A stretch of DNA of 64,000 bases from JBCCGR01 sp039029195 (GCA_039029195.1 JBCCGR010000006.1:62001-126000); one strand, 5' to 3'. Numbered from the stretch's first letter, positions 7,371 through 16,560 are shown. The notes: generated by a model from the sequence alone, not told the origin. A program made the numbers and translations.

Positions 7371-9107
7371 ATGGACAAGATTACCGTGACAGATCAAAGC
7401 GCATCCAAAAGAACCGCAGAACTTTCAGCGGGCGACTGCATTCATCTTGCCCCGGGACGTTATACCAAACCGTTGGTTATTGAGGGCAAAACAGGGCGTC
7501 GGGATGCGCCCATTATCATTTCTCCCAGCGATGATCCAAAGGCGCAAAAAGGTGAGGTGATTTTCACCTCGGGCATAGATCGAGATGCAGCACGCAAACG
7601 GTTGAATGAAGTTGCTTACCGAAAAGAGCAGGCGGGGTTTTATCCAAATGTGGGGCAGGTCGGCGACGAGGCCATGCTTATCCTGCGAAACTGCCAATAT
7701 GTTATTGTTCACGGCCTGACCTTCGACGGCTGCCGGCCCGGCGGCATCTATCTGAACGAGTGCCAGAATATTCTCATTCACGACTGCAAGTTCATAGAAG
7801 GCACCATTGCCATCGGAGCAAATGGAACGACCACCCGCGACATCATCGTTCAGGAGTGCAGTTGGACCCAGGACACCTCAACCCATCACGATATGTGGAA
7901 CAAGGTGCCATGGGGACGTATTCACGGAGCCTCGGACAATTCTGAAGTCCCTGGCGTCGATGTGAAGAATGATTTTCGCCACTGGGACGGCGATTTCTTC
8001 CGGGCCTGGAGCATACGCGGCAATGTTACCATTCGAAAGAATGTGATCAGCGATGCCTTCAACGGAATTCACTTCTTCAACAAGCGGGACGATCTCTCAC
8101 CGGGCGTAGACGCGGCATCGCTAACCTTCAATGACGGGCGGCAAGCCTCAATCAACGTCTTGATTGAGGACAACACCTTTGTCCGAGTACGTGACAACGT
8201 ATTCGAGCCTGAAAAATATGCCTGGAACTGGGTAATCAGGAACAACCGGTTCAAAGACTGCTATCGTCCGTTTTCGTTCGAATTTGAACGAGCAGGGTGG
8301 TTCTACATTTACGGCAACCAGGGTGCGATGGTTGAAAAACCGTCACAAAAAATGACTGATGACGACAAAATCAAATATCCGCAGTCAGAAAGGCGGGAAT
8401 CCGTATCAATGTTCAAGCCGAAAGGCACGCAGGCCAACGAAGGACCAATCTACATCTTTAACAACTCTTGGTACATGAAGACAGGCAAGGGCATCTTTCC
8501 AAAGTTCGCCATAGGGCGTCTTCAGCATTTCAATAATGCGATGCAGTTTGACCGGACAAACAAGGCAAAGATGTTAGGCAATGATACTGGAATTCCTTCA
8601 CCTTCGCCGATTGGAGTGGACGCTGAAAAAAAGGCAGAAAGCAGAAGGTTCACCCGACGTTGGATTGACTATAGAATTGAGATGGATGGCGACATGTCGA
8701 ATGATGATCTGTATCCCACGCGGCATCAAGCTTTGGGTGTTCGGATAGGGTTAAGCGCCAGGCACAAAGATCCTCGTTTCAAAGATCCTGAAAGCACAGA
8801 TCAAGCTGGTCCGGATTTCAAGCCACGTTTTTTTCCGAAAAGGTCGGGTGTCTCAATAGATTTTGAAATGGGGTTTCCGTTCGCGGAGTCCAAAACAATT
8901 TCGGCTAGTCCGAGCGGAAATCAAGTCGCAGGCTTTCCGCACGTAGGTGCGATTCAGCGCGATCCATTTGATGCCAGTGAGTTAGACGCTCTATTCGGTT
9001 TTCTGCCTTCCACGAATTGGATTGGAAAGCAAAAGGTTGAACACACGGCAGACAAACTCGATACGATCGATTGGAACAGCAAAGCTCCAGACGAACAGTC
9101 GACTTAG
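7371..9107 (+). CDS. Right-handed parallel beta-helix protein (polysaccharide-lyase-like)
   Basis: A 578-residue protein whose N-terminal half looks like a chondroitinase-B/pectate-lyase type beta-helix. It has the capping phrase GDCIHLAPGRYTKPLVIEG, then repeated short rungs such as NCQYVIVHGLTFDGC, ECQNILIHDCKF and GNVTIRKNVISDAFNGIHF. The C-terminal half (from about 350) is not recognisable. No signal peptide is visible, which is odd for a lyase-like protein; an alternative TTG start at 7290 would not add one. The gene is AT-richer than its neighbours and its end overlaps convergent purB by 4 bp. Enzyme activity cannot be assigned. Confidence 0.8.
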   Translation: MDKITVTDQSASKRTAELSAGDCIHLAPGRYTKPLVIEGKTGRRDAPIIISPSDDPKAQKGEVIFTSGIDRDAARKRLNEVAYRKEQAGFYPNVGQVGDEAMLILRNCQYVIVHGLTFDGCRPGGIYLNECQNILIHDCKFIEGTIAIGANGTTTRDIIVQECSWTQDTSTHHDMWNKVPWGRIHGASDNSEVPGVDVKNDFRHWDGDFFRAWSIRGNVTIRKNVISDAFNGIHFFNKRDDLSPGVDAASLTFNDGRQASINVLIEDNTFVRVRDNVFEPEKYAWNWVIRNNRFKDCYRPFSFEFERAGWFYIYGNQGAMVEKPSQKMTDDDKIKYPQSERRESVSMFKPKGTQANEGPIYIFNNSWYMKTGKGIFPKFAIGRLQHFNNAMQFDRTNKAKMLGNDTGIPSPSPIGVDAEKKAESRRFTRRWIDYRIEMDGDMSNDDLYPTRHQALGVRIGLSARHKDPRFKDPESTDQAGPDFKPRFFPKRSGVSIDFEMGFPFAESKTISASPSGNQVAGFPHVGAIQRDPFDASELDALFGFLPSTNWIGKQKVEHTADKLDTIDWNSKAPDEQST

Positions 9108-10408
9108 TTGCCAAACACCCGATTGAAGATCACGCCCACTTTCTTGGTGTGGTAGCCAAGGTCGAATTTCTCGCGGATTTCCTCTTCAGAGAGCGCATCG
9201 CGGACTTCACCGTCCGCCAGCAATTCTTCCAGGAAGTCTTTGTCGTCTTCCCACACCTTCATGGCGTTGCGCTGGACAAGACGGTAGGAATCCTCGCGCG
9301 AAACACCGGCCTGAGTGAGCGCCAGCAGCACGCGCTGCGAATGCACCAGACCTTTGAACTGATTGAGGTTTCGCACCATGTTTTCAGGATAAACGACCAG
9401 CTTTTCAATGACACCCGTCAATCGAGCAAGCGCAAAGTCGAGTGTGACTGTGGCATCGGGTCCAATCATGCGCTCAACTGAGGAGTGGGAAATATCCCGC
9501 TCGTGCCAAAGGGCCACATTTTCCATCGCCGGCATGGCGTAGCTTCGCACCATGCGGGCAAGACCGGTCAGATTTTCCGTCAGCACAGGGTTACGTTTGT
9601 GGGGCATTGCGGACGAACCTTTTTGCCCAGGAGAAAAATACTCTTCCGCTTCCAGCACTTCGGTGCGCTGCAGGTGGCGGACTTCAGTTGCAAGCCGCTC
9701 AATGGAAGAAGCGATCACGCCCAAGGTTGCGAAGAACATGGCATGGCGATCGCGTGGGATCACCTGCGTGGAAACAGGTTCAGCTGTTAGTCCCAGTGAC
9801 TTGGCAACGTGAGCTTCAACGCGAGGGTCAATGTTGGCGAATGTGCCGACGGCCCCCGAAATTGCGCAGGTTGCAATTTCTTCCCGAGCGGCGATCAACC
9901 GTGCACGGCAGCGCGAGAACTCCGCATAGGCTTCGGCCATTTTGAGTCCGAATGTGACGGGTTCAGCATGGATGCCATGCGAACGACCGATGCAAACCGT
10001 GTCTTTGTGCTCGAACGCACGGGTCTTCAATGCGGCGAGCAGCGCATCCAGATCGGCCAGAAGAATGTCGCTGGCGCGCTTGAGCTGCACATTGAAGCAG
10101 GTGTCGAGCACATCGGATGAGGTCATGCCCTGATGAACGAAGCGGGCATCCGGGCCAACGATTTCCGCAAGGTGGGTGAGAAAGGCGATCACATCGTGCT
10201 TGGTTTCGCGTTCAATCTCCAGAATGCGCTCAACATCAAACGTGGCACTGCCGGCCTTTTCCCATATGGTTGTAGCCGCTTCTTTTGGAATTACGCCAAG
10301 GTCCGCAAGCGCATCGCAAGCGTGTGCTTCAATTTCGAACCAAATGCGAAACTTGCTGGCATCACTCCAAATGGAGACCATTTCCGGGCGGGAATAGCGC
10401 GGGATCAT
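9104..10408 (-). CDS. purB: Adenylosuccinate lyase
   Basis: A 434-residue member of the fumarase/aspartase superfamily. It acts twice in purine synthesis, cleaving SAICAR and adenylosuccinate. The superfamily signature GSSAMPHKRNP is at 264-274. The TSSDVLDT (about 96-103) and GRSHGIHAEPVTFG (141-154) active-site segments are intact. Length is normal. It is a single gene here, about 3.3 kb from purC. Its 3' end overlaps the convergent beta-helix gene by four bases, with no room for a terminator between them. Confidence 0.97.
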   Translation of the reverse strand: MIPRYSRPEMVSIWSDASKFRIWFEIEAHACDALADLGVIPKEAATTIWEKAGSATFDVERILEIERETKHDVIAFLTHLAEIVGPDARFVHQGMTSSDVLDTCFNVQLKRASDILLADLDALLAALKTRAFEHKDTVCIGRSHGIHAEPVTFGLKMAEAYAEFSRCRARLIAAREEIATCAISGAVGTFANIDPRVEAHVAKSLGLTAEPVSTQVIPRDRHAMFFATLGVIASSIERLATEVRHLQRTEVLEAEEYFSPGQKGSSAMPHKRNPVLTENLTGLARMVRSYAMPAMENVALWHERDISHSSVERMIGPDATVTLDFALARLTGVIEKLVVYPENMVRNLNQFKGLVHSQRVLLALTQAGVSREDSYRLVQRNAMKVWEDDKDFLEELLADGEVRDALSEEEIREKFDLGYHTKKVGVIFNRVFGN

Positions 10409-10469
10409 TGTGAACCTGTTTGTTAAAGTCTGGGAGTCGCCGCTGATCTATCAGAGCAGGCGTCGGGTC

Positions 10470-10958
10470 TCAATGCGCCGGATGCCGGCTAAAGCGCCAA
10501 TAAGCCAATCCTGCACAGCAAATTGCCGCAAATCCAAACGGCCAAAGAAGCCTGATGCCGCTCCCAGCGAACAGATACACGGCCGCTGCGCTGGTGAAGG
10601 CGAGTTGGAAAAACCAGCCAATCGAGGGAAAATCAAAATGCCACTGGGCGTAATAGAGCCTGTATTGCAGTGCAAACAGGCAGGCGGTGCCGCCTATGGT
10701 TATGATTGTAAGGAGCGCTGGGAACAACCAGAACCGATGTCGTGACGTTCGAAAGGGCTTCCATGCCGCGCCTTGCCAGCACATCGCGCCGGACAGCATC
10801 CCACCCGCCGCAAACAGAATGACGACGTACCAGATCGCATCGGAATTTTGCCAGCCGTGGGCCAGCGTCCCAAACCCTGCGGACCCGGCCATCGCAACCG
10901 ACCAAACAACTCCGAATATTAGTGATTTTAACCAGTCAGGAATTGAGATAGCCCGCAA
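10470..10958 (-). CDS. Hypothetical membrane protein
   Basis: A 162-residue protein with about five hydrophobic segments (near 10-30, 42-62, 75-98, 108-128 and 133-152), so very likely an inner-membrane protein. It contains no motif I recognise. It overlaps the end of the preceding small membrane-protein gene by 23 bp in a different frame, suggesting cotranslation. It ends 61 bp before purB on the same strand. Confidence 0.65.
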   Translation of the reverse strand: MRAISIPDWLKSLIFGVVWSVAMAGSAGFGTLAHGWQNSDAIWYVVILFAAGGMLSGAMCWQGAAWKPFRTSRHRFWLFPALLTIITIGGTACLFALQYRLYYAQWHFDFPSIGWFFQLAFTSAAAVYLFAGSGIRLLWPFGFAAICCAGLAYWRFSRHPAH

Positions 10959-11151
10959 CTATGGCGATGAATGCACCCACGTGAACGACCATAATTGCTC
11001 GATCTTTCCACATCACGCCCACAAGGAACCACAAAACGATTCCAACGATAAATGCAAACACATTCCAAGGCACAATGTTGAGCCCGGTCAGCCCGTATCC
11101 AATCAACTGGATCACAGTTGCGACCCATTTCACGATATCAACGCGTTCCAA
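10936..11151 (-). CDS. Small membrane protein, DUF6552-like
   Basis: A 71-residue protein with three short hydrophobic helices and the conserved-looking phrases KWVATVIQLIGY, GLNIVPWNVFAF and MWKDRAIMVVHVGAF. This resembles small alphaproteobacterial membrane proteins grouped as DUF6552; I recall this from family memory and am not certain of the number. Translationally linked to the next gene through a 23-bp overlap. Function unknown. Confidence 0.65.
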   Translation of the reverse strand: MERVDIVKWVATVIQLIGYGLTGLNIVPWNVFAFIVGIVLWFLVGVMWKDRAIMVVHVGAFIAIVAGYLNS

Positions 11152-11247
11152 CTGCTTCTACCCGTTTGAATTCACAATCTCAGACCCAGGTCGGACGCCG
11201 CTTAAACAACTGGCCTGCGGATGCTGATGAGTTGCTTGGCGGCCATC

Positions 11248-12012
11248 TCAACGCCCAGGCAAGTCTAGCGGGAACGGATAGGCAAGATACCGAAGGTCCG
11301 CCCCTTCAAAGCCCAACCGCGTATAGGCCAGGAGCACCACCATCAGATTGCTGTTCTGATCGCCGGGAAACAGAATGATGTTGGAAAACTTGTAGTCAAA
11401 CGGACAACCGCGGCTTTTCGGCAGTTTCTTGTCCTGATGCAGAACCTTTGTAACGGGCTTGTCCTTGCCAATTGTCATGTTAAGCCGGAAACCCATGGAC
11501 TCACCAAGATCATAGCATCGCTCGCCAGCGGGCAATTTCAGCAGATCGATATCGAGCTTGATCGGATTGTAAATTGGTCTGGGTGTGTGTTCTGAAACAA
11601 AGGTGACTGTGTGCGGTTTGGCCGAAACCTCCGAAATCGCGTTGGACGCAGCTATGCGGCCCTTCACCGTGATGTTGGCCAAAGCGGCCTTGGCCATCGC
11701 TTTTGAACGCGCCCGAGCGCGGTTGATATCGACGAAAATGTCTGTCGCGCTTTCGTCGACATCCTCCAGCAACACCCGAAATGGTGAACCATCGGCCCAT
11801 TTATCCCGTTTGGTATCAATCACATAGATGTTGGAATAGGCAAATCCGCTGCCATCCTGTGAGCCATATTCCTCAAACGCAAATCGGCTGCCATCCTTCG
11901 AAAAGCCGATGATTTCGAGATATGCCGCTTCAAATGCCTGCGCTTTTGAAGGCGCAATTGCGATGGTCAACAGCGCAAGCATTGCTACGGCTGAACGAAA
12001 CAGTCCAATCAT
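11248..12012 (-). CDS. DUF2259 secreted protein
   Basis: A 254-residue predicted secreted protein. A signal peptide (MIGLFRSAVAMLALLTIAIAPSKAQA-type) is followed by the DUF2259 pattern FSKDGSRFAFEEYGSQDGSGFAYSNIYVID. The C-terminal part (LDLGESMGF-like, CPFDYKFSNIILFP, then YPFPLDLPGR) also fits. The ATG at 12012 overlaps the stop of the upstream P1 peptidase gene (ATGA), so the two are coupled. A longer in-frame start at 12045 would spoil the signal peptide. The molecular role is unknown; the export signal places it in the periplasm. Confidence 0.82.
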   Translation of the reverse strand: MIGLFRSAVAMLALLTIAIAPSKAQAFEAAYLEIIGFSKDGSRFAFEEYGSQDGSGFAYSNIYVIDTKRDKWADGSPFRVLLEDVDESATDIFVDINRARARSKAMAKAALANITVKGRIAASNAISEVSAKPHTVTFVSEHTPRPIYNPIKLDIDLLKLPAGERCYDLGESMGFRLNMTIGKDKPVTKVLHQDKKLPKSRGCPFDYKFSNIILFPGDQNSNLMVVLLAYTRLGFEGADLRYLAYPFPLDLPGR

Positions 12013-13037
12013 GAAGTTGAAGCTCCAAATTTCTGCTGCCAGCACGGCATCAGATCATTTTCCTGAGGTGTGGCGTGGTAAGTGCCACGTGCGATGGCGC
12101 GCGCCATCGTTGATGCGGCAACAGCCGAAAGATCAATCCACTGATCCATCGTGGGTTCGCGTTCCAGTTCTCCCGTGGCAACTGAAAATATCAGATCGCC
12201 GTCAAGAGGGGTGTGGGATGGCCAGATCGCTCGCGCGAAACCATCGTGAGCGACCACCGCAAGCCGCTTCGCCTGTGCTTTGGTTAGCTTTGCATTGGTC
12301 GCAATGATGCCAATTGTGGTGTTCTGGCCCGGATTCTGAGCATGACGAAATTTGATTCGAATATCGTCGGCATCCTCAGGAGTGGCTGAGGGGGCACCCA
12401 GGCCACCAAATTCGGTTCCAATTTCGAAGGGTGAGGCCCAAAACTCCGGGCCATCGGCAATTGTTGCAGCACCAAGCGCATTCACCGCTACCAATGCTCC
12501 AACTTTGGTTCCATCGCTCATTTCGCAGGAAGCCGAACCAAGTCCGCCTTTCAGACCGGCAATCAACGCACCTGTTCCAGCACCAATCGAGCCGAGTTCA
12601 AAGTCGCACGCGGCACTTTGGAATGCGGCATATCCCAGATCGCGATACGGGGAGTGCAGGCCCCAGTCCTTGTTGCCACCATTGATGAGATCGAACAGAA
12701 TTGCGCCTGGAACAATCGGAATATGCTGGTCGCCTACAGCGAAGCCACGACCGGCTTCACGCAGCCCGGATTGAACACCCCCAACGGCATCAAGTCCGAA
12801 GGCCGATCCACCAGAAAGAACAAGTGCATCAACAACTTCCACCGTGTTTTCGGGAGATAACAAATCCGTTTCGCGGGTGCCCGGTGCGCCGCCCATCACG
12901 TGAACGGCAGCTGTCATAGGCCGTTCGCAGGTTAGAACTGTCGTGCCGGATTTGAGGTCTTCGTCCGATGCGTTGCCAACCCTCAGACCGGAAATATCAG
13001 TGATCAGGTTGCGGGTGCCTGCACGCATTGAACTCAA
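12009..13037 (-). CDS. P1/S58 family peptidase (DmpA-like)
   Basis: A 342-residue P1-family (S58) N-terminal nucleophile hydrolase of the DmpA/L-aminopeptidase type. Such proteins self-cleave to form alpha and beta chains. Visible are the N-terminal NLITDISGLRVGN, the GGAPGTRETDLLSPENTVEVVDALVLSGGSAFGLDA block, and a central GLKGGLGSAS followed by KVGALVAVNALG. The catalytic nucleophile in the family is a Ser/Thr after a Gly-rich turn in the last third; I place it near IGIIATNAKLTKAQ but cannot confirm the processing site. It overlaps the DUF2259 gene by four bases. Confidence 0.87.
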   Translation of the reverse strand: MSSMRAGTRNLITDISGLRVGNASDEDLKSGTTVLTCERPMTAAVHVMGGAPGTRETDLLSPENTVEVVDALVLSGGSAFGLDAVGGVQSGLREAGRGFAVGDQHIPIVPGAILFDLINGGNKDWGLHSPYRDLGYAAFQSAACDFELGSIGAGTGALIAGLKGGLGSASCEMSDGTKVGALVAVNALGAATIADGPEFWASPFEIGTEFGGLGAPSATPEDADDIRIKFRHAQNPGQNTTIGIIATNAKLTKAQAKRLAVVAHDGFARAIWPSHTPLDGDLIFSVATGELEREPTMDQWIDLSAVAASTMARAIARGTYHATPQENDLMPCWQQKFGASTS

Positions 13038-13089
13038 AACGAATGACCTCCCTCAAAACCATATTCCCCGAACCGGAAAACAACACCAA

Positions 13090-14178
13090 CTATTGGGTCA
13101 GTTGTGACTGTGGCTCAAACTTGCCATTTCGCCAAACGAAAAGCTCAAGTGGAAGAATGTCTGCGCGTCCATCCTGCTTGAATTCAATAGAACCGAGAAC
13201 GGTGTCGTATTTGCCGGACAGCTCCACCTTCCCACCATTCAGTGTTCCAATGGCGATCTGAGTGAGTGCCATACCGCGCAGGAATGCGCCGTCGACCTTT
13301 ATTTTAGCCTTTGCCATTCGGTCGATCAGCGCTTCTGCTTTGGGGAGTGAAACGGCCTGCGTCTGCAAGATCGCCAATATCCCTTCTGGCACCTGTTCAA
13401 GTCCGTCAATAAATGGGAGCAGGGCGAGAGGTTCGCCGCCAGCGACTTCGAGCTCCAAGCCAAGACGTATTGCATCTTTGGCAAAAACCGAAACATCTTC
13501 GGCATCTCCGGCAACATAAATTGCCTTGATGCCGGACTTTGCTAACCGGCGCAGCACATGGGCCTGGCTGGTTTGTAGGGGGCGAAAGTTTGCAAGGGCA
13601 ACAGGCGACTGTCCGCGCGCCTCTGCCAACCCTTGAATGTCATCGGCCAGTCCGCGGCCGTAAACGCTCCCGTCGTCGAGAATCGCATAAGGCGTTTCTG
13701 ACCAGCGATTGAGAAGGAACTTCACGATTGCCTGAGGTTCGGCTTTGGCCTCCGGTTCCAGCGTGTAAATCGGCCATCCGTTTTTCTTGCGACCATCTTC
13801 CAATCGCTTGTCCCGCTGGAAGGCCACCAGTGTCGGCAGGATTTCCGACGCTTTACGATCCAGGAGCGCGATCAAAGGCCGATTGCACATGGGGCCGACC
13901 AGAATTTCTGCGCCGGCTTTGCGAAGCGCCGCTTCCTCTTTCAGCGCCGCGTCCACTTCGCATTTGCTATCGCGAAATTCGAGTTGCACCCGATTTCCGG
14001 GATTGGCGAGGTTATGGGTGGCAATCGCTGCCTTTGCCCCTTCAAGAAGCTGCTTTCCGAGATTTTCATGCCGTCCAGACAGCGGTGTGAGGACACCAAC
14101 AACTTTGGTTTGGGCTTCGGCTGAAACCAGCGCCGCTGCAAATAGGAACGGCATGAGGAGTGGGCGTAATCCAGCCAT
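13090..14178 (-). CDS. Periplasmic type I binding protein (LivK/LpoA-like), orphan
   Basis: A 362-residue protein with a signal peptide (MAGLRPLLMPFLFAAALVSAEAQ) and a type I periplasmic-binding fold. It has VVGVLTPLSGRHENLGKQLLEGAKAAI, LVGPMCNRPLIALLD and the hinge-like YAILDDGSVYGRGLADDIQ. This layout is shared by LivK-type amino-acid receptors and by penicillin-binding-protein activators. No permease or ATPase genes lie nearby, so a transport role is doubtful. The start overlaps the radC stop (TGATG). Confidence 0.78.
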   Translation of the reverse strand: MAGLRPLLMPFLFAAALVSAEAQTKVVGVLTPLSGRHENLGKQLLEGAKAAIATHNLANPGNRVQLEFRDSKCEVDAALKEEAALRKAGAEILVGPMCNRPLIALLDRKASEILPTLVAFQRDKRLEDGRKKNGWPIYTLEPEAKAEPQAIVKFLLNRWSETPYAILDDGSVYGRGLADDIQGLAEARGQSPVALANFRPLQTSQAHVLRRLAKSGIKAIYVAGDAEDVSVFAKDAIRLGLELEVAGGEPLALLPFIDGLEQVPEGILAILQTQAVSLPKAEALIDRMAKAKIKVDGAFLRGMALTQIAIGTLNGGKVELSGKYDTVLGSIEFKQDGRADILPLELFVWRNGKFEPQSQLTQ

Positions 14179-14891
14179 CAGATCAGTTGCAGCCCCTTCA
14201 TGCTCACATGTCCATCCCGACCAACGATAATGTGGTCATGTACAGTGATTCCCATCGGTTTGGCTGTATCCACAATGGTTTTGGTCATCTCAATATCCGC
14301 TCTCGAAGGCGTGGGATCACCTGAAGGATGATTGTGAACCAGAATTATGGCCGTCGATGAGAGTTCCAAAGCCCGCCGTACTACCTCTCTTGGATAGACG
14401 GGGGTGTGGTCCACCGTTCCCGTCTGCTGAACCTCATCGAGAATGAGGGCGTTCTTCTTGTCGAGAAACAGAACCCGAAAATGCTCAACTTGTTCGAAGG
14501 CCATCACAGCATGGCAATATTCAATCACTGCTGACCAGCTGCCGAGAACCGGACGTTTTTTCACTTCACCCTTCGCCATTCGGCCAGCAGTTGCAGCGAT
14601 GACCTTGATATCGGTGGCGATTTTCTTCCCAATGCCGTCAACCTCGCACAACAGGTGCTCCGGTGCGCCGAGAACTTGTGCGAGCGAACCGAATTTCGCG
14701 ATCAAGGCCTTGGCAATGGGTTTGGTGTCGCGTCGCGGAATGAGGCGAAAAAGCAAAAGCTCCAGCAGTTCATAGTCTGCCATCGCTTCATGGCCTGCAT
14801 CGCAGAACCGCTGTCGCAATCGTTCGCGGTGCCCAACATAGTGGGGCGTGGGTGGTGTCGCCGGTTTTTCTTTGAAACCGTCGGCTTTCAT
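14178..14891 (-). CDS. radC: RadC family JAB/MPN-domain protein
   Basis: A 237-residue RadC protein. It has an N-terminal UPF0758 helix-hairpin-helix part (YVGHRERLRQRF, LFRLIPRRDTKPIAKALIAKFGSLA) and a C-terminal JAB metalloprotease-like domain with the zinc motif HNHPSGDPTPSRADIEMTK. The ATG at 14891 lies 4 bp after the map stop and gives the family start; an open frame to 15044 is ignored. Despite its name the DNA-repair role of RadC is disputed. It belongs to a tight sfsA-map-radC-binding-protein chain. Confidence 0.94.
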   Translation of the reverse strand: MKADGFKEKPATPPTPHYVGHRERLRQRFCDAGHEAMADYELLELLLFRLIPRRDTKPIAKALIAKFGSLAQVLGAPEHLLCEVDGIGKKIATDIKVIAATAGRMAKGEVKKRPVLGSWSAVIEYCHAVMAFEQVEHFRVLFLDKKNALILDEVQQTGTVDHTPVYPREVVRRALELSSTAIILVHNHPSGDPTPSRADIEMTKTIVDTAKPMGITVHDHIIVGRDGHVSMKGLQLI

Positions 14892-14895
14892 TGAA

Positions 14896-15735
14896 TCATT
14901 TCGCGCCTGCGCCCGGATAGGGGGGCTGGGTATGCCCTGCAGGTGAAGCTGTGAAAATTTCGCATCCCGTTTCCGTGACACCCACCGAATGTTCGAATTG
15001 CGCGGACAGTGAACGGTCTCGGGTGACCGCCGTCCAGCCATCACTCAACACCTTTACGTGCGGGCGGCCCAAATTGATCATGGGCTCGATGGTAAAAATC
15101 ATGCCGGGGCGCAATTCCACTCCATCGCTGGGTCGGCCATAGTGCAAAATATTTGGCGCGTCGTGAAAGAGTTTCCCCACTCCGTGTCCGCAAAAATCGC
15201 GCACCACACTGCATCGTTCACCTTCGGCATAAGTCTGGATGGCGTGGCCAATGTCACCGGTCGTATTGCCGGGTTTAACCTGTTCAATCCCCAACATCAG
15301 CGCCTGGTAGGTGACTTCAACCAGACGCTCAGCGGCACGTTTTGCGGTACCAGCAATATACATCCGGCTGGAATCACCATGCCAGCCATCGACAATGAGC
15401 GTTACGTCCACGTTGATGATGTCGCCATTTTTTAAGGGCTTGTTGTTGGGTATGCCGTGGCAGACAACATGATTGATCGAAGTACAACTGGATTTGGTAT
15501 ATCCCCGATAGTTCAAAGTAGCCGGAACCGCTTGATGGCTCATGGCAAAATCGTAAACGAGATCGTCAATCTGCTGGGTCGAGACACCAGGGGCAACAAG
15601 ATCGGCAACCAGATCAAGGCATTGTGCCGTCAGTTGGCTTGCACGGCGCATTCCTGCAAAATCGTCTTGCGAATAGAGTTTAATCTGTCCGGTGTTCTTT
15701 TGCGGAGCATCTTGTGCGGCAAGATAGGTGACCAT
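14896..15735 (-). CDS. map: Methionine aminopeptidase, type I
   Basis: A 279-residue MetAP that removes the initiator methionine. The five metal ligands sit in recognisable blocks: NVDVTLIVDGWHGDSSRMY (two Asp), GHGVGKLFHDAPNI (His), FTIEPMI (Glu) and SAQFEHSVGVTE (Glu). The substrate loop TSINHVVCHGIPNNKPL is typical. The N-terminal extension of about 20 residues and the proline-rich tail are common in Rhizobiales. The 105-bp upstream gap to sfsA contains a perfect palindrome and a hairpin, described separately. Confidence 0.96.
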   Translation of the reverse strand: MVTYLAAQDAPQKNTGQIKLYSQDDFAGMRRASQLTAQCLDLVADLVAPGVSTQQIDDLVYDFAMSHQAVPATLNYRGYTKSSCTSINHVVCHGIPNNKPLKNGDIINVDVTLIVDGWHGDSSRMYIAGTAKRAAERLVEVTYQALMLGIEQVKPGNTTGDIGHAIQTYAEGERCSVVRDFCGHGVGKLFHDAPNILHYGRPSDGVELRPGMIFTIEPMINLGRPHVKVLSDGWTAVTRDRSLSAQFEHSVGVTETGCEIFTASPAGHTQPPYPGAGAK

Positions 15736-15754
15736 CTTATTCTCTTTTCATCAT

Positions 15755-15787
15755 CGCCTGTTTCAGGCGGGTCATCTGAATTCAGAT
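15755..15787. promoter_or_regulatory. Hairpin and 14-bp palindrome upstream of map
   Basis: Two symmetric elements lie within 52 bp of the map start codon: a hairpin CGCCTG-TTT-CAGGCG at 15755-15769, and a perfect 14-bp palindrome ATCTGAATTCAGAT at 15774-15787. Either could be a protein-binding site or the terminator of sfsA. No named consensus is matched. Confidence 0.4.
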
Positions 15788-15840
15788 TATGGCGCGCGAC
15801 GGCGCGGCTTTGGCAATGTTTGCAGACTGATTGACCAATC

Positions 15841-16560
15841 CTATACTATGTCGATCAGGTGGTTTGCCACAATGAATTGCTGGCTGATTTGGCATTTCAG
15901 CGCCAGTGCTTCAACCCCCGCTTTCATGGCGTCTTCAAATGCCGCCCCATAAGCAGTATCAATGTCGCTGGCCACAGAAAACCGGTCGCCGTCCATGCGC
16001 TGAATAACAAACAGCATGACCGCGCGGTGACCTTGTTCCACCATGACGGCAAGTTCCCGCAGGTGCTTTGCACCACGTGCCGTCACACAGTCGGGAAATT
16101 CGTGCAATCCGGCCTGTCTGACCAAGTGCACATTCTTTACTTCCACATAGCAGTTCTGGTGAGGGCGATCCGGATGATCAGAAAGCAGAATGTCGATGCG
16201 CGAGTTTTCGCCATACCGCACTTCGCGTCGGAGTGCTCGGTATCCCGAAAGCGGTGGAAGGAGATCGTTCTCGATAGCCTCCTGAGCAAGTTTGTTCGGA
16301 AGGTTGGTATTGATACCCACAAGGGTTTTGCCACTTGGTCCATCGACCTCCATTAGTTCCAGTGTGTAGCGCAATTTGCGTTTGGGATTCTGGCTGTCGG
16401 AAATCCATACTCGATTACTAGGTTCCGAGAGCCCCATCATAGCGCCCGGATTGGGGCAGTGAACTGTGAGGCTTTCACCGGAATCCAGGCGAATATCTGC
16501 CAAAAAGCGCTTGTAGCGCAGCACCAGGACACCGGGGATGAGGGGAGGGTCGAAGATCAA
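15841..16560 (-). CDS. sfsA: SfsA family sugar fermentation stimulation protein homologue
   Basis: A 239-residue SfsA protein. It has the OB-like N-terminal part (LVLRYKRFLADIRLDSGESLTVHCPNPGAM) and the nuclease-like C-terminal part (ENSRIDILLSDHP, CYVEVKNVHLV and FPDCVTARGAKHLREL). The conserved HCPNPG and EVKNV motifs are intact. In E. coli SfsA was linked to maltose metabolism and shows nucleic-acid binding; its real role is unsettled. It is divergent from sdaA across 145 bp. Confidence 0.93.
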   Translation of the reverse strand: MIFDPPLIPGVLVLRYKRFLADIRLDSGESLTVHCPNPGAMMGLSEPSNRVWISDSQNPKRKLRYTLELMEVDGPSGKTLVGINTNLPNKLAQEAIENDLLPPLSGYRALRREVRYGENSRIDILLSDHPDRPHQNCYVEVKNVHLVRQAGLHEFPDCVTARGAKHLRELAVMVEQGHRAVMLFVIQRMDGDRFSVASDIDTAYGAAFEDAMKAGVEALALKCQISQQFIVANHLIDIV

